Origin: Marsupella aquatica
Taxonomy: Eukaryota; Marchantiophyta
Direction of reading: 5' to 3'
DNA: 64,000 bases
NCBI GenBank assembly: GCA_973895155.1
Contig: OZ316894.1
Location: 7,936,001-8,000,000 of the forward strand
The first letter of the stretch is position 1, and every line of letters starts with the position of its first letter. Under the pieces are notes generated by a model. It was not told the origin of the DNA, did no database searches, and saw only the letters and a list, made by a program, of their open reading frames with translations. Position numbers and translations under genes: made by a program. Below are positions 11,371 to 22,620 of this stretch, piece by piece.

Positions 11371-12660
11371 TGTCGTCGTTCGTGAGGAAAGCACGTCTTT
11401 GGTATACATATCTTGCTGAGAATAGGTTTCAGGCCTCGAGGAAAAATCCCTAATGAGCTCCTGTGGTTGCAAGATCGAGGCCGACTTTTATTTAATGTTA
11501 TTATAGATTAAGGCCGACTTTGTTTTGTAGACTATCAAATAGGCGATCGAGCACTGGCATAGTAGAGTTTTCGCAAGGATGACGATGCATCTGACACTCT
11601 CCTCATACTGGAAGCTCTTCAAGTTACCGTACCGCGAGTTCCCTATAGCTTCATGTCGGTGATCGTCAGCAAAGCCTCAAACGGACAGCTCCTTCACCCC
11701 GGGGCCCACGCTGATCATCATGTTGGCAGAGGGTTTGATGTTGACCGACAGCCTGTTGCAAGTCGATGACTTGCATGAAGTGTAGTTCCGAAGCGGCGTT
11801 CTGGTTGCGCTTTTCGGATAATTTTGGAGCCCAGTAGATCTTGCTCTCAAAATCCGATTTTCATAGTATCATGGTGCTCCAAGGCTGTTCTCACGGCGGC
11901 TTATGTCACTTGCAGGAGATTTCCTACGATTCAACTGAGCAAGCAAAGCTGAAACTTGATAGTTGATTGAGAGAGTGCTGCAGTCATCAACCTCTGGAGA
12001 TCACACACTTTATCCACCTTACGAATTTCCAATTAGTACTTGCGAAACAAAATGTGGAGTTGGTTCAGAAAGAGGGACTTGTGAATTTTCCTACAGAAGG
12101 AAAGTATGAAGCCGAAGCCACAAGCCGGTATAAACCAGGTTAGTGTTTGTTGACTTAATTGACTCGGTGTCCGACCACGTTCTGCTTCGTATTGTGCGGG
12201 TTCACTTGGGACCCTGGTTAGGATTCTTTGTTGAGATGTCCGGCGCGCTCTTAGGATTTGCTTAAATTGAAAGCATAGGTGGCTCATCGACTATTGATAC
12301 TGTTCGTGATATAGGATCATGACTCTTTTAGCTTTCGTGTCATATTCATGCTCGTTTTTCATATGAACCATGAATTATATTAGTTTGTTTTAATTTTTCA
12401 AAACCCCATTTATAGAACCTTCCAGATTGCAACATGTCCACTTGAATGCTAATAGGAATGAATGCCCATTCTTTCAATACTAATAGGAATGATAACAAAA
12501 ATCATCATACGTGATTCATGTTGACATACATATATCCCGTCGTACTTTCCATGTGCAAATTTTGGTGGGGCTCTTACTAGAGTCCCTGTCTAAAGGCTTC
12601 ACTCTACAGTAGAAGCCTAGACCCCAACTGTAGCTTCTGTTGGCCACTTATTAGTAAGAT

Positions 12661-13927
12661 TTGTGCATTGTCAAGATTCAATCGAAACTACTAAATATGA
12701 TCGCCCGTCTGAATTTACAGGTCAACGATTCTGTTTGGGAACTGTATTGTCCTGACGATAGGATCTATGATATGGAGATTGTCTTTTTCCACGGGCTTCA
12801 AATGGGTGCCTTTGAAGACGCTTTCTGGAACACTTGGCTGGCCAAAGACGATGAACAGCTGGTGTGGCCCCAAAAATGGCTCAGCAGAAGATTTCCTAGA
12901 GCTCGAATCTTATCAATCTCTTATAATTCTAGTACAACGCCAGCAGAGATCCAACCTGATATGTATCTACTGGGGGAAAATCTTGTGACGGATATCATCA
13001 AGGACTCAAATTGCAGTGTCGGGACACGCGAAGGCTGTCCAGTGTTCTTGGTAGGTCACAGTTTAGGAGGAATAGTGATTAAGCAATTTATGATATCTGT
13101 TATGAGGGGGAGAGAGAGGATCACCGATAAGGACATCGTCGGGAAGTTCAAACTATTTTTTGACAACTGGAAGGGAGTTTTCTACTATGCTACTCATGAG
13201 GGATCTAAGATAGCAGACCTAATAAAACTAATACTAGACACGAATCCAGTCTTAAGTATTCTGACGACTCTTGACAACCAGAGCAGTAGGATCAACGAAG
13301 AGTTTAGACGATATCGTCGCTTACTCTATGCAGAGGCGCACGCGATTGGGGAGTCTCAACCGACATCGTACAGAGTGAGACACCCTTGTCAGACCCAAGT
13401 TTCCATTTTAAATGTCCGTCTAAATGATTTCAGGGTCAATTACAGAATCCCGGAGGTACTTTTACATATTCGATGTATGCATTTTGGTTCAGGCAGTCTG
13501 AGGGTGCGAGTCTCAATGTTCTGGGCGACCGAACAATATTGACTTTTCTTTGCAAAATGCTTTGTGGCAGGGGTTTAACGAAATAGTTGTGCAAGAGGCA
13601 TCAGCTCGACATGACGTTTTGGAGTTCTACACTTTCCAAACAGCAAATCACTTTACAGTTTGTAAAGCAAGGCGCGCGGACGATTCTATTGTCATTGGAA
13701 AGCTTGCTCAGTTTATAACCCTGGCCATACCAGGGTACTTACTCCAATCTAGAAAAGACGAACTTGTACTTGACCCTGAGAACATCCACGGTACTCCTGT
13801 ACTTCCGCACATGAGGCCGACTCGGTTCGAAAGGCGGGCGAGTTTTCCACAACCTTCCAATCTACAAGCTTCCAGGATTTTGAGCGACGAACTTGCTGGA
13901 CAGGTAATCCGGACTCCCGAGTCTTAA
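12661..13927 (+). CDS. SERAC1-like alpha/beta-hydrolase domain protein (N-terminal exons of a possible hydrolase-LRR gene)
   Basis: Exon 1 carries IVFFHGLQ (strand plus oxyanion region), WPQKWLSRRFPRARILSISY, the nucleophile elbow VGHSLGG (about 13051-13068), and GVFYYATHEGS. Exon 2 (from 13571 after TTTGTGGCAG) carries IVVQEASARHD and ANHFTVCKARR, the region of the catalytic His. The fold is that of SERAC1/DUF676-like serine hydrolases; the substrate is unknown. The intron runs from 13375 (GTGAGA, closer to family spacing) or 13456 (GTACTT) to 13570, both phase 0. The first ATG in frame is 12697, but an upstream exon joined at the AATTTACAG ending 12720 is possible. A GTAATC donor at 13904, phase 0, precedes the TAA, so the gene may splice on to the LRR exons downstream. 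Similar hydrolases form the N-terminus of liverwort hydrolase-NBS-LRR proteins. Confidence 0.75.
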
Positions 13928-14342
13928 TTTGGCCGCATTGAAATCTATGTCATTCATTTGACTAGATAAGTACTGTAAGTAGGTGGCTCGAGACTCGACC
14001 CTTCATTTGGCCGAATACATATCTGGTGTCATTCATTCGATATAAGTAGGAAGCTAGAGACCCAGAGAAGTAAGGTCAAATATATTGTGTCCACAGTCAT
14101 ACTCTGTTTTAATGGCTCTGGAGATCAAACTTGACCATCGTCAGGATTAAAAAACTCATAATATTATACAATTTAAAACTATATATTTGTTGGTTCGAGA
14201 TGATTTGGAAGAAAATACATGCGGACCATTAGGAATAAAATAAATGAGGACCCCTGACATGCTAAACATTTGCCCTTCTTATGTTTAAGCATTCCCAAGA
14301 TTTCAAAGTCTCCACTCAACAAGAAGACCCCACCGCTGTATT

Positions 14343-14546
14343 ATGTGTGCGCCACGGCTAACTGCTGAGGGCGATGATAGGAAGGATTCACCACACACAA
14401 GTACGACGCTTCATCGACTCAACAAGAAGCAAGACTTGGAAGTCTCCATTCCCGTAACAATTCATGGAGCGAAGGGCCTGGAGGACTTTTCAGACGTAGA
14501 GGAGTTAGTGGACTTTCCAGACTTGGGTCGACTCAATGTGTTTTAG
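14343..14546 (+). CDS. Duplicated linker exon preceding the LRRs
   Basis: A frame encoding TSTTLHRLNKKQDLEVSIPV and GAKGLEDFSD is repeated about 230 bp later (14590-14740) as TSTTLHRRNKKQDLEVSVLV and GANGLDDFSD. The second copy runs directly into the LRRs. This first copy ends in a stop at 14544-14546, so it is probably a local duplication or skipped exon rather than a separate gene. No known domain is present. Confidence 0.4.
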   Translation: MCAPRLTAEGDDRKDSPHTSTTLHRLNKKQDLEVSIPVTIHGAKGLEDFSDVEELVDFPDLGRLNVF

Positions 14547-14589
14547 ACAGAGGTGGCCTCGATGAGCCAGCGTCGCCTGCTGAGAGCGA

Positions 14590-16674
14590 CGATAGCAAGG
14601 ACAGCAAGGATACTACTCCACGCACAAGTACGACGCTTCATCGACGCAACAAGAAGCAAGACTTGGAAGTCTCCGTCCTCGTAACACTTGATGGAGCCAA
14701 CGGCCTGGACGACTTTTCAGACTTTGGTCGCCTTAACACTGCGAAACGCCTATTGATAACCAGGTTTCCTGGCTCCTCGCTCCTGGGAGATACCCGGCAA
14801 CTTGTTGCGTTACAGCAGTTGCAAATTCAAGATTGTTCGCATGTCAAAGAGCTTCCTGAGTCCCTCGGGCAGCTCATAAATCTGAAACGCCTTGTCATAT
14901 TGAATTGTCCTAGTTTATCAGGGGTTCCAGAGACTCTTGGTAGTCTCACAGCGCTATGGCACCTGCGAATTCAAGATTGTGAGGGATTGAAGGACCTTCC
15001 AGGAACGTTGGGGCATCTCTGTGGTCTGGAGGAACTCATTATATGGAATTGTTCTCGTTTAACAGAGATTCCTGATACTATCGGGCAACTTGGGGCGCTG
15101 CGGCACCTGCTCGTTCATGGTTGCAAGGGTTTGGAGGGTCTTCCACAATCCTTGGGCCAACTAGAAAGTCTAGAACACCTGGTTCTATCAAATTGTTCGG
15201 GTTTGACAGAGATCCCGTTCAATATCGGGCAGCTCGTGGCTTTGCGACACCTGCAAATCCAAGACTGCGAACGTTTGAAAATTCTTCCGGAAACCTTAGA
15301 GAAAGTTCAAGCTCTCGAATATGCGACGATATCTAACTGTTCGAATGTATCTAGGTTCCTGAAAGGTTTTAGTGTAGAACTTCTAGAAGAGAGAGCTCCT
15401 GCCAAGCGTGATCGTCTACAATGGCCCAGTCTTGATGAAGTCAAAACCGATTTCAACGTAAAAGGAAAATCTGAAGTTTTGGAGGACGAGGTCTATTTAA
15501 ACAGTGACGCTGGTCCATTTGTGCCTAGTGCTGTGAGCTCATCAGAAATGATCTCTACGGAAGAATTTATAGGGGAAGTTGAAAAGGGAGGTGAAGATGG
15601 TTACTTTGTCAGTTCCGAGTGGCTTCTCAGTCTCGACGAGTGTGAAAGGGATTCTTTAATGCTAGTGCTATGGATGGCCGGGTATTCAGAGATTTATGAA
15701 ACAGCCTCCACAACGTTCTTTGCAAGGTTTGCAGATTATGTGGAGTGTTCGATCACCTACAACAATCCATCGAGCAAGATCACGAAGACTGACTCTGTCG
15801 TTGCTGGTGATATCGATGATCAAGTTGGGATTGCAGGGGAATCTTATCAGTGGAAGTCGTTCCTAGTAACACTGAAGAGCAAACGTCATCAAAGCTTTTC
15901 AGTAAGCACTCAGTGGCTTTCGAATTTGAAAGACTGAAAGGAAAGCATTTGTAGGAATCTGTCAGGACGCTGGGTACGAGAAGATTTCCGAGACACACAC
16001 GGCAACTTGGTATGAGAGAACCCTAGGACATATACAGAATCCATCAGGTGGTCAAGGTAGTGAGGATTCACCAGGGTCGACGTCAACCATAAATGAAGGG
16101 ACAGGCGGCCATCTCAAAAGGCCGGGAAATTTTGAAAGTGATGGCTTGGCAGGAAGGCTGATGCGAAAGTGGAATGTGAATCTTAGTAATGATGCAGGAG
16201 GTTCCTTGCCGGTGGCAGACATGACGGGAGCAACTTTGTCCGAGAGGATTGGAGTCCACGAAGTGGGAAATCCCGCAGGTGTACGTGGCGCTGATTCCTC
16301 TGAAAGATCGTTCGACAAGAGTGATGATGTTTCTGTTAATGTCACTAAACCAGGTATAGTTGAAAGCGGTGGCTTACTTGGGTGCCTGATGCCAAGGAGG
16401 AATGTCGTTAATGATAATCCAAGTGGTTCCTTTGGTGAGGGAAACTTGGAGAACCCTCTAGTTGATGCACGTGAGGACGATTCATCAAGCTCATCCAATA
16501 GAGATTATGCTAGTGGTGATGTCAGCCGGGATGGCAACAACCGAGCAGGAACATCTGGTGGTGGTGGCTTGATAAGCCGGTTGGGGAACTTTCTCGAGCA
16601 GATATATATCAGTGCTTCCAATGGCCGTGTCACAAACGAGATGAGAAACGAGACAGAAACAAGTGAGTTTTAAA
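14590..16674 (+). CDS. LRR protein exon(s) with C-terminal repeated domain; one-base frameshift
   Basis: After a charged linker, about eight leucine-rich repeats of 23-24 residues follow (14800-15360). They alternate LQIQDCSHVKELPESLGQL-type and LVLSNCSGLTEIP-type units, the style of plant immune receptor LRRs. No P-loop, RNBS or MHD motif is visible here or upstream, so there is no NB-ARC. A downstream module with WLLSLDECERDSLM...AGYSEIYETASTTF (15620-15720) is repeated as WLSNLKD..ERKAFVG...AGYEKISETHTATW (15910-16015). At 15935 the frame hits TGA; loss of one base in GACTG(T)GAAAGG explains it, and the new frame stays open to 16674. The tail is Ser/Gly/Asp-rich. A donor at 16663 (GTGAGT) and acceptor at 16738 (TTTTCCATAG) suggest further exons. 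It is either a pseudogene or a base-call error in a functional gene. Confidence 0.65.
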
Positions 16675-16738
16675 TGAGTATTGATTTGCAATGTACGTGG
16701 TTCAGCTGCCAAGTAACGTTGGAATTTATTTTCCATAG

Positions 16739-17748
16739 ACTTGCTTGGGGTCGAAGTCTCAGGTGGTGATACAATGACGTCCAGTGCCTTGCCGTTGAAA
16801 ATTCGAACTTTGCGGTTTTGCAGGGCGGAGGCAAGACGCACGTCGGGAATGCACTCCGCAGCTTTTGAGAGTGACTTGCTCTTCTGATTCTGATCCGCCT
16901 TCTCCTTCAAGTGATCTCCGACCAAGCAAACACTACATAAGAAAACAATTTGGTGACGCCCAGAATGAAACGGGTGAAACAATGTCTCCAGAGGGTTCTG
17001 AACAATTTTCAAGCCTACGGGTTGTGACAATGCCTCGAACGGGGGCATCCGAACGAATCTCTACCGCACTTGATCGATGTTTCTCATTACCAACAGTATT
17101 GTATCCTCGCAACGAGGGAGCCAAGTTGGTTTCCGTCAGTCTCAAAGCCACAGCAGAAACCTCACTGGCCACTTACAAGGGAGTGTTAAATTTTCTCAAA
17201 TGTCTGGTGTAGTCAAGACCCAAGATCGAGATAAAAATCCATGCATAGCATTGAGATCTTTATGGACAAATGTGTACGGTTGTTGCGCTAGAAACACAAA
17301 CAGCGAAACTCGGGAGCACATACTTTTGGCTCTTAAGGCTGAAGACTATCGCAATCCAGTACGTCGGACAGAAGCCGAAAATGCTCAACGATCTCCAGAT
17401 GGCCTTGTTCAGTTGTCAAGCTCGCTCCAGAAGCTGAACTCTTGTGAGCCAGGCTCAATATCTCTAGAGTTGCTGAGTGATGTTTGTAGACGACTGAAAA
17501 ATGACTCACCGAACGGAGTAGCGAGAGCCAATGGTCTTGATTTCCAAGATCCGGTGATATTGGAGGGGCGATTAAATTTCCACCCAGAATCGTTAGAGCT
17601 TGACATTAGGAATTGGCTTGAAATTGTATACTATAAACCTCGACCGCCCATCCCCAATGCTAGGTTTTGTGGTGGTTGGCGCACTTGTATAGAGATTGAC
17701 TTCAACTGTGCTTTGGAAATTAAAACGGATCAATTTTCGGTTGGTTGA
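16739..17748 (+). CDS. Possible downstream exons of the LRR gene, uncharacterised
   Basis: Three overlapping open stretches (16739-16886, 16865-17212 and 17165-17748) have protein-like composition and codon use, but no known domain. The last ends with RFCGGWRTCIEIDFN near the copia insertion at 17752. Splice joins could not be settled. They may be the 3' end of the LRR gene or a separate, decayed gene. The copia element begins four bases after the stop. Confidence 0.35.
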
Positions 17749-17751
17749 CCA

Positions 17752-18178
17752 TGTCTCACTGTGAATGACTCATACTGATTCCCGACATTCAGACTAGTGA
17801 CAGTAAGATCTTAATATTAGGACTAGCTTTACGTGTCAGATAGAATATTAGCCTTTACGTGTCAGATAGAATATTAGCCTCAGACTCAGACTAGTCAGAT
17901 TTAAATTCAATCAGCATCAAACAGCGATGATCTAGTTTAAGGATTTGAATTAAATCTACCTGCCAGCACCTAACGTCTTGACTGTGACAAGCGGGACGCG
18001 GCCAGCCCTTTGTGTACTGGCAGTCACGCCACCTGTTTGTGCTGATCACTTGGGCTGCTACTGCGCCTTTTGTTTTTTCTCAGATGGAGCGCCTCTACTT
18101 GAGGGTCTCCTCTCATTCTATTCACTACATTGTGCATTTGTATTTTTCCTATGTTTGAGCGCGTATGCTTTAGTCACA
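17752..18178 (+). repeat. 5' LTR of the copia element
   Basis: 427 bp, starting TGTCTCACTG and ending TTTAGTCACA. It has an internal tandem duplication of TTTACGTGTCAGATAGAATA plus TTAGCC (17830-17882) that is single in the 3' LTR. Confidence 0.93.
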
Positions 18179-18189
18179 GGTTATGGGCC
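18179..18189 (+). other. Primer-binding site matching the initiator tRNA-Met anticodon region
   Basis: Immediately after the ACA that ends the LTR lies GGTTATGGGCC. This complements the anticodon arm of initiator tRNA-Met (GGGCCCAUAACC), not its 3' end. From known biology, Drosophila copia has the same arrangement and is primed by a 5' half of that tRNA. Most plant copia elements instead carry TGGTATCAGAGC at this place. Confidence 0.75.
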
Positions 18190-18329
18190 GAAAATGTTTT
18201 ACTCATCACGCTCTACCATGTAGTGTTGTCACGTACATTTGCTGTGTTCTCACGTACATTTGCTTTACTTGCATCGATACATTGACTCGTATTCTCGCTT
18301 CGTTGTTGACATATTTTTCCAACTTCTCG

Positions 18330-19282
18330 ATGAGTACCTCCGTAGGCTACAACAGCCATCTCATACCTAAGCTAGAAGGTAATCTCAATTTTCCCGCATG
18401 GAAGCTACTGTGTACTTCCACACTCAAGGCCTCCAGTGCCTGGAAGTTTGTCGATGGGACTGCGACTGAACCGACTAGAGATCCTACTGAAAAGGACTAT
18501 CAATTTGCTGAGCGTTCAGAAGTTTTTCACTCCCGAGCTGCACAAGCTTGCAATATTATTCTTTCATCCTGCAGACCTCACATTCAGCAAACACTTGCTA
18601 CATTTCCTTAGCCAAGGATTTCTGGGAAAAGCTAATTGCTACGTATGAGGCTGACGGATTGATTCATTTGCAGGATATTTGGGCTAATTTTGTCCACTGC
18701 AAATATGAAGGCGAAGAGATTGAAGAGTTTTGTGCCACATTTCGTGCTGCTGTTGATAAATGCACTGCTGTCGGGATTGTCACTCAAGAAAAGATTCAAG
18801 TTCTTCACTTCGTCACCATTCTTGACACTCACTTTGAGCACTGGACGGCAAATAAACATGACCAGATGAGACGTGATCCTAAGAATCTTCCCACTCTCAG
18901 TGCTCTCATTAACGAAGTGGTTGATGAATCTCGTAAGAGACGTGAATGTGCTGCGCTTCAAGTCCTCACCAATCGAGTTCCTGCTGTGACTCCTCCTAGG
19001 AACAAGCGTCTCAAGCCGGGCAGACCAGATGTCTGCACCACTTGTCAACTTCCTAGTCATGGTGCAGACCGCTGCTTCTACGCGCACGTCAATTTACATC
19101 CTGACCATTGGCAGCCGAATCCTGCAGTCTTGCAGAGAATACAAGATCGAAGCAGTACTCCTGCTCGACATCTCAATCATGTACAGGCGCAAGTAGCCTC
19201 GACATCCACCGAGGAGATTGACTGTGACATTTTTTCAAGCTATTATGCTCAATTTGGTCATGATGCGACCAATCATATGTAG
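18330..19282 (+). pseudogene. gag: copia gag (frameshifted)
   Basis: The frame starts at ATG 18330 (MSTSVGYNSHLIPKLEGNLN, then FPAWK, the usual copia gag opening) and stops at TAG 18609. Homology continues in a second frame from AKDFWEKLIATYEADG (18613) after a one-base shift. The UBN2-like gag core contains CKYEGEEIEEFCATFRAAVD. A CCHC zinc knuckle follows, CTTCQLPSHGADRC (CX2CX4HX4C, about 19033-19074). The frame closes at TAG 19280-19282, with the pol frame continuing directly behind it. Gag would form the virus-like particle in the cytoplasm. Confidence 0.85.
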
Positions 19283-21337
19283 AACAAGTCCTCTGCCAAT
19301 CTATGGATTGCTGACTCGGGTGCTAGTCATCATTTCTGCAACAATCGAAGTCTCTTTGCTGACTACATTGATGATCCCCTACCAATCAATACTGGGAATG
19401 GCTCGGTTACTTCCCCTGGGAAAGGGTCTATTCATCTTCTAATCCAACGCTCTGGTGGTGACTACAAACCTTTGTTGTTGGCTAATGTTCGATACACACC
19501 AACGAGCTTCCTCAACACCATCTCTGAAGATGTTCTGGAACAACACAACATCAGTTGGCGCAGTGAATTGCAGCAGTTCATTCATCTTCCGACTGGCACT
19601 GAGTTTGCTGTGGTCACTAAGCAAAATGGATTGAAACTACTCAATGTCCGCATACCGGCCCTAGCCGAGCATTATGCAGTGGTGGTACCATCAGCTATTC
19701 TTGATCTCAACATTCTCCACAGACGACTTGCACATCTTCATGTTGATGGCATTCGACAACTACTCAAACAAGAAGGGCTCTCGCTATCATCTTCGTCTCT
19801 TTTTACGCCATGTGAAGCATGCTCTCTTGCCAAGTCCAGTAAAATCATTTGTCGCATTCCTCAATCACGAGCTCTTAGTCCATTTCAGATTATTCATCTT
19901 GATACATGTGGACCACTCTCTACGTCTGCCATAGGAAACAAGCATTACTTCCTTATCTTTACTGATGATTTCTCCCGCTATCGCTGGGTTGTCTGCCTTT
20001 CAACTAAAAGTCAAGCATTCACTGCCATCCAACATTTCTTTTTCTCCGTTGTCAATCAGTATCACTCCACCATCTCTGAACTCCACATTGACAATGGTAC
20101 TGAATTTGGAGGTCGACAACTTACTGACTTCTTGGCATCCCAAGGATGCAAACATGTACCTTCGGCTCCCTATCATCATGAGCAGAATGGAATTGCTGAA
20201 CGATCTATTGGTGTCATCACTCAGAAAGCTCGTGCAATGATTATTGATGCTCACCTTCCAAAACATCTTTGGCCTGAGGCAATTACAACTGCTGTCTACA
20301 TTGCCAATAGATCACCGACTGTTGTTAATCCAGCGAGCTCCACACCTCAAGCACGTCTCCACCAGGCAATAGGACGACCACAGCAGACCAACATTACTCG
20401 TCTCCGGTCCTATGGTGCAACTGCCTATGTCCACATTCCACCTGAGAAACGTGCTCGTGGAGATAAATTTACGGCACGTGCTAGGAAGGGCTTCCTTGTT
20501 GGATATGCTGATGGTCTCAACTACAAAATCTGGTTTCCAACTACTAATGAGATTGTTCGCTCTGCATATGTACAGTTTGATGAGACTCCACGAACCTCTG
20601 CCATCAATAGCAGCGACACGTTGTCTCACACTGCTACGTCTAGCACCGATGATGTAGTGGCTATCTTCTCAGCACCAGTCCCACAGCTATCGACTATCCC
20701 CTCTGATTGTTCCGTGGATGCTGAGCAAACATCCACCACAATTTGTACTGGCAGTCAGCATGATGACACCACGGTGACCACCTCCACTGATGATTTGACG
20801 TCATCAATTGATGCAGTCGCTTGCCCTGCTAATGCGCCAGTGATCCAGGCTCCCCCCTTGGGATATCACACCGAAGGAGAAATTCAAGCTGACATTGCAA
20901 CTGTCATAATTCCCACTCCACTCCGAAGATCATCACGTCTCAACAAAGGAGTTCCACCTTCTCGATTAGATGATGGCATCAATCAGGTCCTCACTTCTCT
21001 ACCACCAACGCTTCTCTACAACTACTCGGCGGCTCTCTTCTCACTCACGTTGACAGATCCACCACGTCATCACAAAGAAGCCATGCAGCGACCTGACTCT
21101 TCCAAATGGAAGGAAGCGGAGATGCTGGAGCTCCACCAACTTCGCAAGCTCAATGTTGCCCGACTTGTACCACTTCCAATTGGTGCTCGATTACTACCTT
21201 CAAAATGGGTGTATAATATCAAACGTGATGGGATCTACAAAGCACGACTGAGCACGAAATTCAGAGAAGCACGACTCAGAGAAATTCGTGCTTCTCTGAA
21301 TTTCGTTTGTCGTGCTTTGCTGACGATAGATCCATGA
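19283..21337 (+). pseudogene. pol: copia pol, 5' part: protease, integrase and start of reverse transcriptase
   Basis: In the gag frame, just past the TAG, comes NLWIADSGASHHF, the aspartic protease active site. Integrase follows: HRRLAHLH with a CEAC pair (zinc-binding HHCC region, 19715-19850), then catalytic Asp in HLDTCGP, Asp in LHIDNGTEF and Glu in HEQNGIAER, all present. A Ser/Thr-rich linker leads to the RT start, KWKEAEMLELHQL and LPSKWVYNIKRDGIYKARL, where normal sequence is lost at the foldback at 21239. The frame stops at 21335-21337. Confidence 0.88.
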
Positions 21338-21411
21338 GACTATTCAGAAAAGCTGTAACTATGTCAACTGAGTGAGCTTTTCTGAATAGTCTCATGGATC
21401 TATCGTCAGCA
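21239..21411. repeat. Two adjacent foldbacks replacing the reverse transcriptase core
   Basis: Foldback 2 is a perfect 37-bp inverted repeat: 21318-21354 is the reverse complement of 21375-21411, with a 20-bp spacer. The right arm is genuine RT coding sequence (AFLN..LMDLSSA). Foldback 1 is imperfect: 21239-21280 pairs with 21281-21318, and its left arm continues genuine YKAR coding sequence. RT sequence that should lie between YKAR and AFLNG (normally about 60 residues) is missing. Confidence 0.9.
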
Positions 21412-22566
21412 ATCTACATCCGCCCTCCTCCTGGATATGAGACTTACGATGCACTTGGCCGACTCCTTGTCTGGCTACTTTTGCGAGCCTGGTATGATCT
21501 GAAACAAGCCAATCATCTTTGGTATCATACTATCACGAAATATCTCATTCAACATGGCTTCCTCCCACTGCCATCGGATCCATGTGTACTCCAGAATGAT
21601 GAGGGTGAACTTCTCATCCTTTGGGTGGATGATATTATTATTGTCTCTAAAGATCTTTGTGGAATCCAGCGCATCAAAGCTATAATCTCCAGTGAATATG
21701 AAGTCCGTGATCTAGGTGACCTTGAGGAGTACCTAGGAATGTCAATCACCAGGAATTGTTTGGAGCGGACTCTCTACATCACTCAGCATCGCTACATTCT
21801 AAAGATTCTACAGAAGTTTCACTTGCAGGATTCTCGCCTAGCTCCGTCACCTACTGCTGATAGAGATCAACTTCTTCCAAACTCGGACGTCGCCACACAT
21901 GATCAACGCCAGCTCTACCAGGCCATGCTTGGGTCCATAATGTATGCAGCAGTCTGGACCAGACCAGATCTATCAGAACGTTGTAGTCGGCTTGGCCAGT
22001 TTGCACATAATCCATCTCCGGAACATGAGAGTTGTCTACGTCGAGTGTACATCTATCTTTGTGGCACCAAGCATCTGGGCATCAGATTTCAACCATGAAA
22101 CTATGATGGACTTGAAATTCATTCTCTTGGTCTTGTTGGCTATTCTGACTCATCTTATGCTGACACTCTCGACTGCAAATCTACTAGTGGATATCTTTTC
22201 AAGTTTGTGAATGGTCCCATTTCATGGAAATCACGCAAGCAACCCATTACTGCCACTTCGTCTACTGAGAGTGAATATATTGCTTACTCTATTGCCACGA
22301 AGGAGGCCATCTGGCTTTGCCGACTACTTCATGAGCTTCATTACAATGCTCCAGATTCTCACAGGGTTGTCATCTATGGTGACAACAAGCCTGCCATTTC
22401 ACTTACGTTCAATCCTGCTCATCACTTCAGGACCAAACACATTGATGTTCCGTATCATTTTGTTCGTGAGCAAGTTCAGTCAGGAATTGTTATTATTCAA
22501 TATCTTTCCACACAGGACATGCCAGCCGATGGTCTTACTAAGCCTCTTGTTGGGATCAACTTTTGA
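21394..22566 (+). pseudogene. pol: copia pol, 3' part: reverse transcriptase C-terminal half and RNase H
   Basis: It opens with MDLSSAIYIRPPPGYE and includes the RT active site ILWVDDIIIVSKD (copia YVDD equivalent), EYEVRDLGDLEEYLGM and GSIMYAAVWTRPDL. An in-frame TGA at 22096-22098 (probably from CGA) interrupts the frame. RNase H follows in the same frame with GYSDSSYADT, KSTSGYLF, SSTESEYIA, GDNKPAI, RTKHIDVPYHFVRE and PADGLTKPL. The frame ends at TGA 22564-22566, about 54 bp before the 3' LTR. This half is one frame away from the 5' part because of the rearrangement. Confidence 0.88.
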
Positions 22567-22620
22567 CATTTTGTTGATCTTCTTGGTCTCAAGTTGTTAC
22601 CTGCCAGCCCAATCCGGGGG

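Noticed and set aside
12033-12287. Minus-strand 84-codon frame upstream of the hydrolase
   Set aside because: No domain, no start or splice support, and composition like the surrounding non-coding DNA.
13905-14342. Hidden NB-ARC exon between hydrolase and LRRs
   Set aside because: Searched by eye in the plus frames for P-loop (GxGGxGKT), kinase-2 and GLPL-like motifs; none found.
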